From an uncultured Sphingomonadaceae bacterium (lineage in GTDB: Bacteria > Pseudomonadota > Alphaproteobacteria > Sphingomonadales > Sphingomonadaceae), in assembly GCA_938050045.1 (NCBI GenBank), contig CALLJS010000013.1, positions 1 to 64,000 of the forward strand: 64,000 bases of DNA. Direction: 5' to 3'. Within the stretch, counting starts at the first letter, position 1; every line of letters begins with the position of its first letter. The notes beneath the pieces are model-generated. The model searched no databases and was not told where the DNA came from. It saw only the letters and a program-made list of their open reading frames with translations. A program made the translations under genes and the position numbers. Below, in pieces: positions 33,961 through 46,252 of the stretch.

Positions 33961-35746
33961 AGGCAATATAACGCCCTTCATAAATAATGCCCGCGACAGG
34001 AATTTTATCCAAATTTTTTGCGCCAACTGCATAAGGGTCTTGCGCCAACACAACCATATCCGATTTTTTGCCCTTTGCTAATGATCCCACCATATTGTCT
34101 AGGCCTATAACCTGCGCTGCCTCAATCGTTATGGCGCGCAATGCTTTATCCAAGCTTATCCGTTCATCAGGGGCCCTTGAATTTCCTGCTAAGGTTTCGC
34201 GATTAGCCGCAATCCAAGCAAGATAGAGCGGGTTAATGGGTGCCATATTAAAATCACTATGCAGGCCAAGCGGTACATTTTTTTGTTCTAATGAACCTAA
34301 TCTGTTCATATGCGATGCACGATATTCCCCCAATCCGACTTGGGCATATTTATCACCCAAGACGCGGATATAATTGGGTTGCGCTGATACCATGATATTG
34401 AGTTTTGCGATGCGAGCATTTTGCGCTTCGGTTGAATATCCTAGATGCTCTAAAGTGATTGTCTGTTCATTTTCACGGTCTAATGTCTCGAGCGAAGATA
34501 GCACGACATCTAAACCTTCATCGCCATTCACATGGATATGTAAATTCCATCCATCAGTCCAATAAGCTGGGATTAATTGCGCTAAGTCAGCAGGCGCAGT
34601 GAGCCATTTGCCGACATGTCCATCATCATATCCTGGCGGGTTCATGCGCATATTTTGTGCAAAGAAAGCCCCATCAGCGAATAATTTCACGCGCTTATTT
34701 AGCAACACATTATCATTGGCAAATGCGGTCCGTTTATCTTTGAGCCAGGCACTATCGGGAACAGTATTTTCGGACATGCGCATCAACATCACACGCGATT
34801 GCGCATTCTTTGGGCCAAATGCTTTTTTAATCAAACCAGCCTCTGTATCAAAATCAGCAAATATGCCAGTGGCCATATCGGATATGGTGGTGACGCCGTT
34901 TTCAAGCATCATCCGTTGCATTGTGCTAAATCCAATTTCTAGTTTTTCAGGCGCGAGCAAATAAGGACGCAAAAAGCCCAATGCAGGAAGCAAGGCGGTT
35001 TCAGAAAATATCCCTTTGGCATGATTGCCATGCCCATCGGTCACATTGGTTTTGGCCATAAGTGCTTCAAAATCGGCTTTTTCGTCTAAGTTAAACTTTT
35101 CCAGAGCTTTGCTGTTCATGATGATTTCATGAAAGCTGCGCTGCCAAATGATAACGGGTAATTCGGGGGCGATTTCGTCTAATTGCGCACGATCCATTTC
35201 GCCATGAAACAGGTGATGATGCCCCCAAGTGATTAATAATTCTTCGTCTGATTTGCGTTTAACCAGAGCTTTTAATCTGGCAATATAAGCTTCACTTGTT
35301 TGCGCGCCTTTATAGGTTACGCCAGGCAATTCCCAATCTTCTGGCGCAATAAAATCAATATTGAGCATTACGGCAGCTTGCATGGGGTGCACATGCGGAT
35401 CGATTAATCCGGGCATTAAAATTGTGTCGGTGAAACGGTTATCATAAGCAAAAGGCCGATCCCCCATCATCGCCTCAATTTCGGTTTTATCCGCAGCAAG
35501 ACCGATGATGCTATCGCCTTTATAAGCGATAAATTTGGCGCGCGGTCTATTCTTATCCATGGTGATGATAGATGCAGCTTCAATAATTATTATCTCATCA
35601 TTTTGTCTGTTTTGACCAGCGTTCCAATTAATACAGATAATGGCTATGCCGATTATTAATAATGTAATTGTAGTTATATAGCTGATAAAATTACGCTTTT
35701 TATTATTTTCAGTCTCTATCATGATGCTATGTTGAGCAATTATCAT
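33953..35746 (-). CDS. Membrane-anchored amidohydrolase, YtcJ-like
   Basis: 597 residues. An N-terminal hydrophobic helix (about 20-39, SYITTITLLIIGIAIICINW) looks like an uncleaved anchor placing the enzyme in the periplasm. The amidohydrolase-3 domain has metal-binding LIDPHVHPMQ (H118, H120), a mid HVNGDEG motif, LEHLG, and a final LHSDF metal Asp. The same family as 7421-9094, about equal in length but with an anchor instead of a cleaved signal. The substrate is unknown. Confidence 0.82.
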   Translation of the reverse strand: MIIAQHSIMIETENNKKRNFISYITTITLLIIGIAIICINWNAGQNRQNDEIIIIEAASIITMDKNRPRAKFIAYKGDSIIGLAADKTEIEAMMGDRPFAYDNRFTDTILMPGLIDPHVHPMQAAVMLNIDFIAPEDWELPGVTYKGAQTSEAYIARLKALVKRKSDEELLITWGHHHLFHGEMDRAQLDEIAPELPVIIWQRSFHEIIMNSKALEKFNLDEKADFEALMAKTNVTDGHGNHAKGIFSETALLPALGFLRPYLLAPEKLEIGFSTMQRMMLENGVTTISDMATGIFADFDTEAGLIKKAFGPKNAQSRVMLMRMSENTVPDSAWLKDKRTAFANDNVLLNKRVKLFADGAFFAQNMRMNPPGYDDGHVGKWLTAPADLAQLIPAYWTDGWNLHIHVNGDEGLDVVLSSLETLDRENEQTITLEHLGYSTEAQNARIAKLNIMVSAQPNYIRVLGDKYAQVGLGEYRASHMNRLGSLEQKNVPLGLHSDFNMAPINPLYLAWIAANRETLAGNSRAPDERISLDKALRAITIEAAQVIGLDNMVGSLAKGKKSDMVVLAQDPYAVGAKNLDKIPVAGIIYEGRYIASK

Positions 35747-35768
35747 CGAAGGTCAAGAGGTCAGAATT

Positions 35769-36740
35769 TTAATGTCTAATTCTCTCACGCCACGCAATAA
35801 ATAATCCTGCTCCGATAATGATAGGCGCCCCCAACCAAGTAGACGCAGAAACCACATCGTTAAATATCCAATAGCCCAATATAATAGTCCAGATTAGCGC
35901 GGTATAATCCATCGTCATCACCACCGAAACAGGAGCAAAACGCATCGCTGCCGTTAGCAAAAATTGGGCACTTGCACCGCAAATGCTAAGACCAACAATA
36001 TAGAGCCAAACCTCTTGGCTGTGATGAGACGCATAAAATAGCATCGCCATGCCCAATGGAATGATCGATGCGATAGAAAACCAAAATACGATAGTAAAGC
36101 TATTTTCTGTTTTACCTAAATTACGAATTTGAATGGATACAGCAGCGGTCATTAATGCGCCTGTTAATGCGATAATCGGCCCAATAGAAGAATTATTTGT
36201 CCAGATATTGACCAATGTTTCTGGTTTAACAACGATGACGATACCTATAAAGCCAATTAGCACCCCTATCCATCGGTAAATGCCAGTAGGTTCGCGTAAA
36301 ATAAGAGCCGCTAAAATAGTGCCAAATACAGGTGAGGCAAAGCCAATGACGGTAGCTTCGGCCATAGGAAGAAGGCTAAACCCTATAAAATTCAAACCCA
36401 TAGCACAAATTCCTAAAAACATTCGAATGCTATGGGCCGCTGGCTTCCTCGTTTTTATGGATTGTAATTGACCGCTATAGGCAAACCAAATCAGCACAAT
36501 AGGAATGGCCGTTAATTGCCGCCAAAACAGACTTTCCACCACATGTACGCCATTTTGCATAGCCAATTTGACAAACATGAACATGGCCGAAATAGCCAGC
36601 ACAGATGCCAGCCGTAAGACTATACCCAATATGATATTTTCATCGGGCTGGGCATTGTTCTGCTTTATGGTAATGGCATCTTCCTTAATCACATAGGGAC
36701 AATATGATGCATTGCTATAGCAATTATATGCGAATTGCAC
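35769..36740 (-). CDS. DMT family (EamA) transporter
   Basis: 323 residues with ten predicted transmembrane helices arranged as two EamA repeats (about 45-170 and 190-320). The first repeat has SLFWRQLTAIPIVLIWF and the second has GASAQFLLTAAMRFAPVSVV and LGAPIIIGAG, all common in RhaT/YdcZ-type drug/metabolite exporters. The likely cargo is a small metabolite such as an amino acid or its derivative. The start may be internal at MFVKLAM-type sites; the first 26 residues are unusually hydrophilic. Confidence 0.85.
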   Translation of the reverse strand: MQFAYNCYSNASYCPYVIKEDAITIKQNNAQPDENIILGIVLRLASVLAISAMFMFVKLAMQNGVHVVESLFWRQLTAIPIVLIWFAYSGQLQSIKTRKPAAHSIRMFLGICAMGLNFIGFSLLPMAEATVIGFASPVFGTILAALILREPTGIYRWIGVLIGFIGIVIVVKPETLVNIWTNNSSIGPIIALTGALMTAAVSIQIRNLGKTENSFTIVFWFSIASIIPLGMAMLFYASHHSQEVWLYIVGLSICGASAQFLLTAAMRFAPVSVVMTMDYTALIWTIILGYWIFNDVVSASTWLGAPIIIGAGLFIAWRERIRH

Positions 36741-36774
36741 TTGTATAATAGAGCAGGCTGGCCAAATAGAAACG

Positions 36775-36984
36775 ATGGATTTTATAGCCTCTTTATTTGA
36801 TAATATCTTTGCTCAATCTGCTGCTCTAAGCGCAGCGATAGCAGGCCTTTCCATTATTATGGAGAGACGGCGCCATAACCGAAAAAATCTTGATAAAGCT
36901 GGGTTTATGCCGTGGAATTTAATCAGTGTTATCGCTACTTTAGCCACAGTCATGCTGATCGCACTTGCGATAAAAATAAGCTAA
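36775..36984 (+). CDS. Small two-helix membrane protein (hypothetical)
   Basis: A 69-residue protein: hydrophobic stretch 13-29, then the basic block MERRRHNRKNL (28-38), GFMPWN, and a second hydrophobic helix (49-67). This layout (helix, RRRHNR, DKAGFMPW, helix) resembles a small conserved sphingomonad membrane protein I recall only loosely, which is why I call it real. There is no strong ribosome site. Function unknown; it is divergent from the transporter gene. Confidence 0.55.
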   Translation: MDFIASLFDNIFAQSAALSAAIAGLSIIMERRRHNRKNLDKAGFMPWNLISVIATLATVMLIALAIKIS

Positions 36985-36999
36985 TTTGTGCAAATTAAT

Positions 37000-38526
37000 T
37001 TATAAACAAGCTTCCAAAAATGGTTGGTCGAAACCATATTGGCGTGCTTTTTCCAGCGTATACGGACGTACGCTGCTCGACGCCCAATCGCCAATGATTT
37101 TGCCGTCCGCATCTTCATCATGATATTCAAATTTGAACAAATCTTGGGTCACGATTACATCGCCTTCCATGCCAATCACCTCGGTCACTTGGGTGGTGCG
37201 GCGTGAACCATCGCGCAGACGTTTCACCTGTACGATAATATCAACCGATTCGGCAATTTGACGAGAGATAGCCTCTTTAGGGATTTTAATATCGCCCATT
37301 AAAATCATATTTTCCATACGGCCCAAACATTCGCGCGGAGAGTTAGCGTGAAGCGTACACATCGAACCATCGTGACCGGTGTTCATAGCGGCGAGAAGAT
37401 CGAAACATTCAGCCCCACGAATCTCACCGAGGATGATGCGATCAGGCCGCATACGCAATGCGTTTTTCACCAAATCACCAATGGTAATTGCACCTTGGCC
37501 TTCAAGGTTAGGCGGGCGTGTTTCCAGCGGCAACCAGTGCGGTTGTTGCAAACGAAGCTCGGCAGCATCCTCAATCGTTAGCACACGTTCGCCAGGATCA
37601 ATCATTTTAGAGAGCGCGTTTAACATGGTTGTTTTACCCGAACCCGTACCGCCCGAGATAACAATATTCATCCGCGCTGCGCCTGCGATTTTTAGCGCAG
37701 TACACATAGGATCATTCATCGATCCAAAGCCTTTGAGCATATCCAATGTAATTGGTTTTTCGGAAAATTTACGAATAGACATGGCCGTGCCGCGCAGTGA
37801 TAGCGGAGGAACGATAACGTTTACACGAGAGCCATCTTTTAAGCGCGCATCGGCAAGCGGTGTGGTTTGGTCAACGCGGCGACCCACTTGGTTCACAATA
37901 CGTTGGGCGATTTGCAGCAAATGTTCTTCATCGCGAAATTGAATAGGGGCAATTTGCAACTTACCACCTTTTTCAATATAGGTTTGCTCTGGCCCATTGA
38001 CCATAATATCTGAAATTTCAGGATCAGAGAGTAATTCTTCTAATGGCCCTAATCCCAATAATTCATCCACCAACACTTTTTCGAGCGCAAATTGTTCGCG
38101 GCGATTAAGCGTTAATTTTAATTCGGCCAACACTTCTAAAATGATAGGGCGAAATTCTTCGGCCAATTCATCTTTGCTTAGCGTTGATGCAGCTTCTGGG
38201 TCGACCCGCTCTAAAAGGCGCGGTAAAACTTGCTCTTTAATCTTGTGGACGGATGCTTCAAAGCCCTCGACTTTTGGTCCCGCATCAGCCGCTGCATTAG
38301 AGCGTTGCGCCAGTCGAGACATGGCATCTTCATTATTGTCTGGTGTTTGCGGCTTAGAGGCTGCACCAGGGAGATTAACAGATTCAATAGGGGGGAATTG
38401 TTCGCCGCCATTAGGATCTTGATTTTTGGAGTTATCCTCTTGTTTGCCTCTGCCGCCCGTCATGGGCTTTGCGACGCCAAAAGAATTACGTCCAGATAGG
38501 CCAGATTTTTTTCCAAATGCGCTCAT
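37000..38526 (-). CDS. CpaF/TadA-type secretion ATPase
   Basis: 508 residues from MSAFGKKSG; an in-frame TTG 9 nt upstream is less likely. A disordered Pro/Asn-rich N terminus (1-85) precedes the type II/IV secretion ATPase domain: Walker A SGGTGSGKT (292-299), Asp and His boxes in the segment after it, and RPDRIILGEIRGAE as the Walker B region. CpaF/TadA powers Tad/Flp pilus assembly, but no cpaABCE or Flp pilin genes are adjacent. Stand-alone copies like this occur in sphingomonads. Confidence 0.88.
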   Translation of the reverse strand: MSAFGKKSGLSGRNSFGVAKPMTGGRGKQEDNSKNQDPNGGEQFPPIESVNLPGAASKPQTPDNNEDAMSRLAQRSNAAADAGPKVEGFEASVHKIKEQVLPRLLERVDPEAASTLSKDELAEEFRPIILEVLAELKLTLNRREQFALEKVLVDELLGLGPLEELLSDPEISDIMVNGPEQTYIEKGGKLQIAPIQFRDEEHLLQIAQRIVNQVGRRVDQTTPLADARLKDGSRVNVIVPPLSLRGTAMSIRKFSEKPITLDMLKGFGSMNDPMCTALKIAGAARMNIVISGGTGSGKTTMLNALSKMIDPGERVLTIEDAAELRLQQPHWLPLETRPPNLEGQGAITIGDLVKNALRMRPDRIILGEIRGAECFDLLAAMNTGHDGSMCTLHANSPRECLGRMENMILMGDIKIPKEAISRQIAESVDIIVQVKRLRDGSRRTTQVTEVIGMEGDVIVTQDLFKFEYHDEDADGKIIGDWASSSVRPYTLEKARQYGFDQPFLEACL

Positions 38527-38609
38527 AATTCTCAATCCAGGTCAAATGTTATTTGGGATGAGATAAATGACAATGGTTAATATAAAGGTAATAGATTGAG
38601 AATTTTCAT

Positions 38610-38631
38610 AAAAAAGACGCACGAAAGCGTC
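38610..38631 (-). terminator. Rho-independent terminator of the F1 operon
   Basis: On the minus strand about 55 nt after the atpC stop: stem GACGC, loop TTTCGT, stem GCGTC, then six T. A perfect intrinsic terminator for the atpHAGDC transcript. Confidence 0.9.
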
Positions 38632-38684
38632 CCATTTGGATTTGTCTATTAGAGGTTTATGCCAGAGTATCTATGGTATAAGGT

Positions 38685-38942
38685 TTAAGTAACAGATTCT
38701 GCCAATATGGTTAAACCTTTTTCATTCACCTCGGCAAAGCCACCTTGGATAGTGATAGTTTCGGGCGTTGCACCATCGCTGGCGAATATAGATAATTCTC
38801 CATCACGGATGGTTGACATAACGGGCGCGTGACCCGCAAGAACGCCAAAATCACCCTCTATACCAGGGACAACCACCATATAGACATCATCGCTGCGAAC
38901 CAGCTTTTCTGGTGTTACAAGTTCAAAATGTAAATGTGCCAT
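38685..38942 (-). CDS. atpC: F1 ATP synthase epsilon subunit (short form)
   Basis: 85 residues: only the N-terminal beta-sandwich of epsilon ([37 protein letters not shown]). The C-terminal helical hairpin that inhibits ATP hydrolysis in E. coli is missing, which is usual in alphaproteobacterial short forms. It is the last gene of the F1 operon, followed by the terminator and preceded by a hairpin at 38954-38977. Confidence 0.95.
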   Translation of the reverse strand: MAHLHFELVTPEKLVRSDDVYMVVVPGIEGDFGVLAGHAPVMSTIRDGELSIFASDGATPETITIQGGFAEVNEKGLTILAESVT

Positions 38943-38953
38943 TATTTTTCCTT

Positions 38954-38977
38954 ATCCTCCCCAATTAAGGAGAGGAT
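38954..38977 (-). promoter_or_regulatory. Intercistronic hairpin between atpD and atpC
   Basis: ATCCTCCCC (38954-38962) and GGAGAGGAT (38969-38977) form a 9-bp stem with one G-U pair and a 6-nt loop in the 43-bp gap. There is no T run, so it looks like an RNA-processing, stability or translation-tuning element rather than a terminator. Confidence 0.65.
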
Positions 38978-38985
38978 TATTCGGT

Positions 38986-40515
<1,530 letters not shown>

Positions 40516-41409
40516 TTAGAGCGCCTCTGCGCCAGAGATGATTTCTACGAGTTCGGTGGTAATTGCCGCCTGTCGGCTGCGGTTATATTGAATGGTAAGA
40601 TTATTAATCAAATCACCGGCGTTGCGCGTTGCATTGTCCATCGCGGTCATCGATGCGCCTTGCTCTGATGCTGCATTTTCGAGGAGTGCGCCAAAGACTT
40701 GGGTATTCACATTACGCGGTAATAATTCTGCGAGAATTTCTTCTTCGTCAGGCTCATATTCAACCGATGCGATATTTTCTGCGGGGGCTTCGCTATTGGC
40801 TGCTGCACTTGTGTCAATCGCCACGGGTATGATTTGCTGACAAGTAGGCTCTTGCACCAAGGCTGACTTGAACTTGGAATAAAATAGATGGGCAACATCA
40901 AATTGACCATCTTCCATCATTTGGATCAAATCAGCGGCAATCTCTTGCGCTTCTGGGAAACCGACATTTTTAACTTCGCTCGTGTCATAGTTTTTAACCG
41001 TTAGTCCTGGAAAGAAACGGTTAATAACCGGACGACCTTTGCGGCCAACCATATAGAATTTGACGGTTTTACCAGCCGCTTGCAGGGTCTCTGCTTTTAA
41101 GCGGGCTTCTTTAACAATGTTAGCGTTAAAACCGCCGCATAATCCGCGATCAGAATTACAAACCACGAGCAGATGCACATCATCTTTGCCCGTACCCGCC
41201 AATAATTTAGGGGAAGATTCGCTGATGGTAACTTTCGCCGCCAAATTGCCCATAATCTTTTCGAGCTGCGTCGCATAAGGACGCGCAGCTTCCGCAGCGG
41301 CTTGCGCGCGGCGAAGCTTGGCGGCTGCCACCATTTGCTTGGCTTTGGTGATCTTCTGGGTCGATTTGACCGATCCGATCCGCCCTTTCAGTTCCTTAAG
41401 ACTTGCCAT
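40516..41409 (-). CDS. atpG: F1 ATP synthase gamma subunit
   Basis: A 297-residue rotor shaft subunit: N-terminal helix [25 protein letters not shown]-type start (here [14 protein letters not shown]), the conserved [13 protein letters not shown] segment near residue 85, and C-terminal helix [14 protein letters not shown] ... [16 protein letters not shown]. Part of the F1 operon, separated from atpA by a 300-bp interval that holds a small membrane ORF and a REP-like hairpin. Confidence 0.96.
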   Translation of the reverse strand: MASLKELKGRIGSVKSTQKITKAKQMVAAAKLRRAQAAAEAARPYATQLEKIMGNLAAKVTISESSPKLLAGTGKDDVHLLVVCNSDRGLCGGFNANIVKEARLKAETLQAAGKTVKFYMVGRKGRPVINRFFPGLTVKNYDTSEVKNVGFPEAQEIAADLIQMMEDGQFDVAHLFYSKFKSALVQEPTCQQIIPVAIDTSAAANSEAPAENIASVEYEPDEEEILAELLPRNVNTQVFGALLENAASEQGASMTAMDNATRNAGDLINNLTIQYNRSRQAAITTELVEIISGAEAL

Positions 41410-41412
41410 ATT

Positions 41413-41628
41413 TTATAAACTTGGAATATCTGGTGTTTGAGTCAATGATAGTATGAAGAAAATTATCGCTACTATCGTTGCACTTGCAAGAGAGGTTTGA
41501 CCTTGCGTCCAAGTCTGGATTCCTACTTTTACTTGCTCTTCTGGAAAGTGAGCATCGCAAAACTGTTTCATTTGCCAGCCTTTAAATATCAAATATACGC
41601 AGCCCATCCAAATAATTATTTGTAGCAT
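41413..41628 (-). CDS. Small membrane ORF inside the F1 operon (hypothetical)
   Basis: 71 residues from MLQIIIWMGCVYLIFKG; an upstream ATG would add MMMDERKEIT. Two hydrophobic segments (about 2-16 and 48-64) flank a polar middle (KQFCDAHFPEEQVKVGIQ) with one Cys. The ORF is collinear with and 3 nt before atpG and about 85 nt after atpA, so it would be co-transcribed with the F1 genes. GAAAGGAAATAAC upstream gives a fair ribosome site. I do not recognise it; it is not a standard atp subunit, and AtpI or AtpZ similarity is not evident. Confidence 0.6.
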   Translation of the reverse strand: MLQIIIWMGCVYLIFKGWQMKQFCDAHFPEEQVKVGIQTWTQGQTSLASATIVAIIFFILSLTQTPDIPSL

Positions 41629-41670
41629 TGTTATTTCCTTTCTTTCGTCCATCATCAAAATTTTTGTTGC

Positions 41671-41697
41671 TGGATTCCCGCCTTCGCGGGAATGACG
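41671..41697. repeat. REP-like palindromic element between atpA and the small ORF
   Basis: Inverted repeat ATTCCCGC / GCGGGAAT around a CTTC loop, flanked by GG and GACG. This matches a very common proteobacterial REP-type palindrome (often found as GTCATTCCCGCG...). Only one copy was noticed in the window. It sits within the F1 operon transcript, between the atpA stop and the small ORF. Confidence 0.7.
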
Positions 41698-41712
41698 ATT
41701 GGGTGCAGTTAC

Positions 41713-43822
<2,110 letters not shown>

Positions 43823-44016
43823 CTAAGGGATTGGTTGTGAGTGTGTAGCTTCTTATAGGTTAAGAAACTTCACTTAACTGCGGCGCGGTTAGCATCGCTT
43901 TTGCAGCAATGCAAGGTCATGTTGGCACTATTTCTGATAGAAGATAAAAATTATATGCGTTTTTGTAAAAATTCCAGCTTATTTGATAGCTTCTAACACC
44001 AGTGATAGTCGAAACT

Positions 44017-44033
44017 ATGATGAGACTCATCAT
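44017..44033. promoter_or_regulatory. 17-bp inverted repeat upstream of ogt
   Basis: ATGATGAG-A-CTCATCAT is a palindrome with 8-bp arms around one central base, 52 bp before the ogt start. It could be a dimeric repressor or activator site, or part of the atpH promoter region (atpH diverges at 43822). No factor is assigned. Confidence 0.4.
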
Positions 44034-44085
44034 TTGTAATTTCAGTCCATATCTGATAATTTCATAAAAAACGAAAGGGAATGAT

Positions 44086-44610
44086 ATGGCAGCGAAAAAA
44101 GATTATAAAGGCCTTATATATTGGACTGTGGTAGAAAATGATCTTGGTCCTATGACAATGGCTGCGACCGACGATGGCCTGTGCCGATTATCTTTTGATG
44201 AAGATGAACCAAAATTGGCCGATACATTTCCAAATGCGCTATTACAGCGCGATGATAACCAAGCTATTTTTAAGCAAACTGCCAAAGCTGTTGATAATGA
44301 TGGGCCCTATGATGATATTGCTCTTGATGTTCGCGGAACAGATTTTCAGCAATCGGTATGGGCGCAATTATGCAAAATCCCAGCCGGTGAAACGCGCAGC
44401 TATGCTGATATTGCGCGCGCATTGGATAACCCAAAGGCCGTAAGAGCCGTTGGCGGTGCAAATGGGGCCAATAGTGTGGCCATTATAATCCCGTGCCACC
44501 GCGTTATCGGCAGCGATGGGGGGCTTGCGGGATATGCATATGGTTCTGTGATAAAACAGAAATTATTGCGGCGCGAGGGCGTTGTTTTGAATGCGCAATT
44601 ATCCTTATAA
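44086..44610 (+). CDS. ogt: Methylated-DNA--protein-cysteine S-methyltransferase
   Basis: A 174-residue O6-alkylguanine-DNA alkyltransferase (Ogt/Ada C-terminal type). Active-site PCHRV (Cys137 in IIIPCHRVIGSDG), with the helix-turn-helix SYADIARALDNPKAVRAVG before it. It irreversibly accepts alkyl groups from O6-meG or O4-meT. It ends only 8 bp from the convergent protease gene. AAAGGGA lies 8 nt before the ATG. Confidence 0.92.
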   Translation: MAAKKDYKGLIYWTVVENDLGPMTMAATDDGLCRLSFDEDEPKLADTFPNALLQRDDNQAIFKQTAKAVDNDGPYDDIALDVRGTDFQQSVWAQLCKIPAGETRSYADIARALDNPKAVRAVGGANGANSVAIIIPCHRVIGSDGGLAGYAYGSVIKQKLLRREGVVLNAQLSL

Positions 44611-44618
44611 TATCCTCA

Positions 44619-46175
44619 TTATTTCACATTCTTACATTCATAAATGAGCAATTCATTGGGCGTTTTTGGTAACATAGATGCAATAGCATCATTCAGAGTG
44701 CCAATTTTTTCCAATGCTACGGTATCGGTTGTGCATCCGCTTACATTATATTGGTTGCGGGCTTTTCGTGCATTGCCCATAGCATTGAGGCTCGGTAAAT
44801 AACGTTCTACCCGATATATATTGTTACGCGGGTCATAGCTAACCACTGATATTTGATTATCTACATTGGGCACAAAGCTTCTGCTCCATTTTTCAGCATT
44901 GGGGCTATATTGGGTTCTGTCGTTGACGCATCCGCTATCGCTCCATTCAAAGCCTATATCAACTAGCTTTGAGACGGTAATGCGGCTGCGGCTATTGTTC
45001 AAAACGCATATTTTTTTGCCTGCATATAATGCGTCCGATGCAATAGGTTTATCTTTTTTCTCATCATCAGCCTTTAACGATGCTATAATATCCTCAATCT
45101 TATTGAAATTAGGCCGACCAGCAAAGCTGATGGCGGCAATGATGATGGCAAGTATAGAGCCGCCTGCTAACAATTTAGCGGTAACTTTGTTGTGCTTTTC
45201 AAACATAATATAAGATGCACCGCCGAGACCCAGCGCGATAATCAATAGCAAAAATGTTATCGCAGTATGATTATCGCGCGTTTCCATGACCTGGTAAGTG
45301 GCGATTCTGCGATATTCCTCTAATTTATTGTCTTGCGCTTCCTGTTTAGCGCGCTGCTGTGCTTCTATTTTGCGATTGGCTTTTTCAGCGCGTGCATTTT
45401 CAGCGCGGGTTAATTCTGCGACGCTGCGGCAAACGCTGTTCGATGTTGCGATACGCACATTGGCTTGGCGCAAAAATTTGCTGATTTCATTAGCGGCTAT
45501 CGCAAAGAAAAACTCTGCATCATTGCCATTGGAGAGCGAACCAAAGCTATTAATTCCAACAATGCGGCCACAACTATCGACCAAGGGACCGCCGCTATTA
45601 CCGCCGCCAATCGGGGCCGTGTGCAGCAAGGTGTTAAAATCTTTGGCACTACGGCCAGCCGAAGTATTGCCCTTTGTTTTAACGGGCGGGGTCGGGCGTA
45701 TCATATCGGCAAGGCTCAGCCCTTGGGCAATATCAACCGTACCTGGATAACCAATGGCAAAAACATCGCTGCCATCTGGGATAGGGCCAATGAATAGATT
45801 GGCTGCCGTTATGCGACCTTTACCGCTTATTTGGAGCAAGGCTAAATCATTTTTTGGCGAAAAGGCGATTATCGTGGCAGCATAATTGGTTGCGCCTTCC
45901 GATGGGATGATGCCGATGCGCAAATTGGGATCATAGCGTAATTCCTCGACCACATGCGCATTGGTGAGGATTTTATCGGCAGCAATAGCCACGCCTGATC
46001 CATGGCTGACCAATTCATTTTTGCCGTCTTTGACATTAATCAGCGCAACGCGAACAACGCTGCGGCTTGCGGCGCTAATATCGGATGGATTAGCAAAGGC
46101 TGCGCTGGGAATTATGACATAAGATAACGCAATTAAGGGTGCTAATATGAATATTTTTAATCTGCTTTGCACCAT
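44619..46175 (-). CDS. Membrane-tethered trypsin-like serine protease
   Basis: 518 residues. A signal peptide (1-28) is followed by a trypsin-like (S1C-type) domain with triad His74 (LTNAHVVEE), Asp110 (PKNDLALLQ) and Ser194 (GGGNSGGPL). After about residue 255 a charged coiled-coil (NARAEKANRKIEAQQRAKQE) leads to two transmembrane helices (about 305-325 and 338-356) and a C-terminal domain with several Cys (VCVLNNSRSR... CTTDTVA). There is no PDZ domain, so it is not DegP or DegS. The target is unknown; an envelope-stress or surface-maturation role is a guess. Confidence 0.8.
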   Translation of the reverse strand: MVQSRLKIFILAPLIALSYVIIPSAAFANPSDISAASRSVVRVALINVKDGKNELVSHGSGVAIAADKILTNAHVVEELRYDPNLRIGIIPSEGATNYAATIIAFSPKNDLALLQISGKGRITAANLFIGPIPDGSDVFAIGYPGTVDIAQGLSLADMIRPTPPVKTKGNTSAGRSAKDFNTLLHTAPIGGGNSGGPLVDSCGRIVGINSFGSLSNGNDAEFFFAIAANEISKFLRQANVRIATSNSVCRSVAELTRAENARAEKANRKIEAQQRAKQEAQDNKLEEYRRIATYQVMETRDNHTAITFLLLIIALGLGGASYIMFEKHNKVTAKLLAGGSILAIIIAAISFAGRPNFNKIEDIIASLKADDEKKDKPIASDALYAGKKICVLNNSRSRITVSKLVDIGFEWSDSGCVNDRTQYSPNAEKWSRSFVPNVDNQISVVSYDPRNNIYRVERYLPSLNAMGNARKARNQYNVSGCTTDTVALEKIGTLNDAIASMLPKTPNELLIYECKNVK

Positions 46176-46252
46176 ATTCCCCCATAAAATCTATATAGAG
46201 AGTAGCGGAATATGAAATCAGCTCAAGCTCGTTTCTTATCATAAGATAAAAA

